The notes beneath the pieces are model-generated. The model was not told the DNA's origin. It searched no databases and saw only the letters and a list, made by a program, of their open reading frames with translations. The position numbers and the translations under genes are program-made. From Candidatus Omnitrophota bacterium (GTDB taxonomy: Bacteria > Omnitrophota > Omnitrophia > Omnitrophales > Aquincolibacteriaceae), in contig JACKFM010000013.1 in NCBI GenBank assembly GCA_020632475.1, positions 1 to 24,584 of the forward strand: DNA of 24,584 nt, written 5' to 3'. Below, piece after piece: positions 23,579 to 24,584 of this stretch (the first letter of the stretch is position 1; every line of letters starts with the position of its first letter).

Positions 23579-24584
23579 ACAGACCCCGTTTCTTTGAGAA
23601 TCGTGATCAGTTCTTCGGATCTTCCCGCCAGATCATATTTTTCTTCGATCTTTTTACGGGCCGCCTGCCCCATACTCTGCCGCAGCCCTGCATCCTCGAT
23701 CAGATGCGTCAGTTTTTCGACCCATTCCACTGTTCCGTCCGCCAGAAAACCGTCCGTACCGTCATCAACCACTTCAAGATTCATCCCGTTTTTTGAAGAG
23801 ACCGCCGGGAGTCCGGCCGCCATATATTGCAGCAATTTCAAACTGCACTTTCCCCGGGTCCACTCATCATCCTTCAAAGGAGAAATCGCAATATCAAAAG
23901 AATGAAAATCACTATTTTCATCCTCGAGTGCCCAGTCTTTAAACTCAAGCGTTACGCCTTCAATCGAAAAATGCCGGGCCTTTAAACGCGTTACGATCCG
24001 GACAATCACTGGATAACGCTTGCAAATGATTCTCAGGGCTTCTTCAATCAATGAAAAATACTCAAGGCCGGTGGCTGTCCCCAGCCAGCCGATCACAATC
24101 TTCTCATCCTTTGCCTTTTCAGACATAGTTTTCATTGTTATTCTTGAGACATCGACCGGCGTAGGAAGTGTATACACCGTCGGATTATACGCTAAAGCCA
24201 TTTTGGCCAAATAGGCGTTGCCCGCGACCACAGCACGACACCGCCGGGAAAGCTTGCCCAACTGTTCTCTATCCTGCAAAAAGCGCAGCGGCGGCCAGCT
24301 GAATTCCACGATCGAACCATGATAGACTGCATCATCAAGATCAAAAATAAGACGCCTTGAAAACCAATCGTATACACACTCGAGTCCTTTGAAGTTCGTC
24401 AGCAAAATACTCTTTTGAATCCATACGATGTCATAAAAGGGACATTGAAAAAGTCGGATCAACGAGCTGATAAGCTCGCACAGATACTGCAGCATTTTGA
24501 CCCATTTTGAAGATGAGTAGTAAAGCCGGTTAAAAAGCGACTGCGTAAGGAGCGGTTGGATTTTATACGTTATATCCGCCTGGC
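23575..24584 (-). CDS. Glycosyltransferase (GT-B type), 5' end beyond right edge
   Basis: The frame is open to the right edge of the window, so the gene is cut. An ATG at 24495 would give 306 residues, but 29 codons upstream of it are also open and read as a plausible N-terminal part of the protein. Visible features are IFDLDDAVYH (the D-x-D-D segment common in one branch of bacterial GT-B enzymes), GWLGTATGLEYF as the start of the C-terminal nucleotide-sugar domain, and ISPLKDDEWTRGKCSLKLLQ followed by MAAGLPAVSS as the donor-site helix. The second Glu of the usual E-x7-E pair appears as K-x3-L-Q-Y-M, as is common in this branch. The substrate is unknown. Confidence 0.82.
   Translation of the reverse strand, partial: QADITYKIQPLLTQSLFNRLYYSSSKWVKMLQYLCELISSLIRLFQCPFYDIVWIQKSILLTNFKGLECVYDWFSRRLIFDLDDAVYHGSIVEFSWPPLRFLQDREQLGKLSRRCRAVVAGNAYLAKMALAYNPTVYTLPTPVDVSRITMKTMSEKAKDEKIVIGWLGTATGLEYFSLIEEALRIICKRYPVIVRIVTRLKARHFSIEGVTLEFKDWALEDENSDFHSFDIAISPLKDDEWTRGKCSLKLLQYMAAGLPAVSSKNGMNLEVVDDGTDGFLADGTVEWVEKLTHLIEDAGLRQSMGQAARKKIEEKYDLAGRSEELITILKETGSV

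Overview
The window looks like part of the chromosome of an anaerobic or fermentative, envelope-bearing bacterium. The basis is a full-length pyruvate:ferredoxin oxidoreductase (NifJ) embedded in a long surface-polysaccharide locus with WecA-type initiation, a MurJ/Wzx-type flippase and an O-antigen ligase/polymerase-type protein. I cannot place it taxonomically with confidence. An uncultivated lineage such as Omnitrophota or another PVC-related group is a guess from gene content and style, not from a marker gene.

Layout. At the left edge (1-266, + strand) is the C-terminal end of an SGNH/GDSL hydrolase. It is followed by a 355-bp gene-free stretch (267-621) filled with nested imperfect palindromes, plus an 18-bp repeat whose second copy lies on the stop codon of the next gene. 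Every other gene is on the minus strand, so transcription runs from the right edge to the left. In transcription order they are: a partial glycosyltransferase cut by the right edge, a GT4 glycosyltransferase, an AsnB-type amidotransferase, a small DUF4330-like membrane protein, an O-antigen ligase/polymerase-like protein, a flippase, an A+T-rich unknown membrane protein, a methyltransferase-deacetylase-glycosyltransferase triple fusion, and a formyltransferase-glycosyltransferase fusion. Then come a good sigma70-type promoter with nifJ and a dihydroorotate-dehydrogenase-like gene. A second sugar block follows: PIG-L deacetylase, WbqC, DegT aminotransferase, WecA/MraY-type phosphosugar transferase, formyltransferase and polysaccharide deacetylase.

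How the genes fit together (inference from families). The WecA-like enzyme would load a sugar phosphate onto a polyprenyl carrier, the GT4 enzymes would extend it, and the flippase and ligase/polymerase would move and join it. The DegT aminotransferase can make an amino sugar. Two formyltransferase domains, two NodB-type deacetylase domains, a PIG-L deacetylase, a methyltransferase and AsnB point to heavy trimming and N-acyl or amide modification of that glycan. Four ATGA start/stop overlaps and several short gaps show tight translational coupling.

The most unusual features are the two multidomain fusions and three arrays of imperfect 7-bp repeats kept in exact heptad phase. Two of the arrays are 98 bp (14 units) each, face each other in inverted orientation, and closely bracket the A+T-rich unknown gene. 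One of them contains the only usable start codon of the triple-fusion gene. No tRNA, rRNA, CRISPR array or recognisable transposase was seen.
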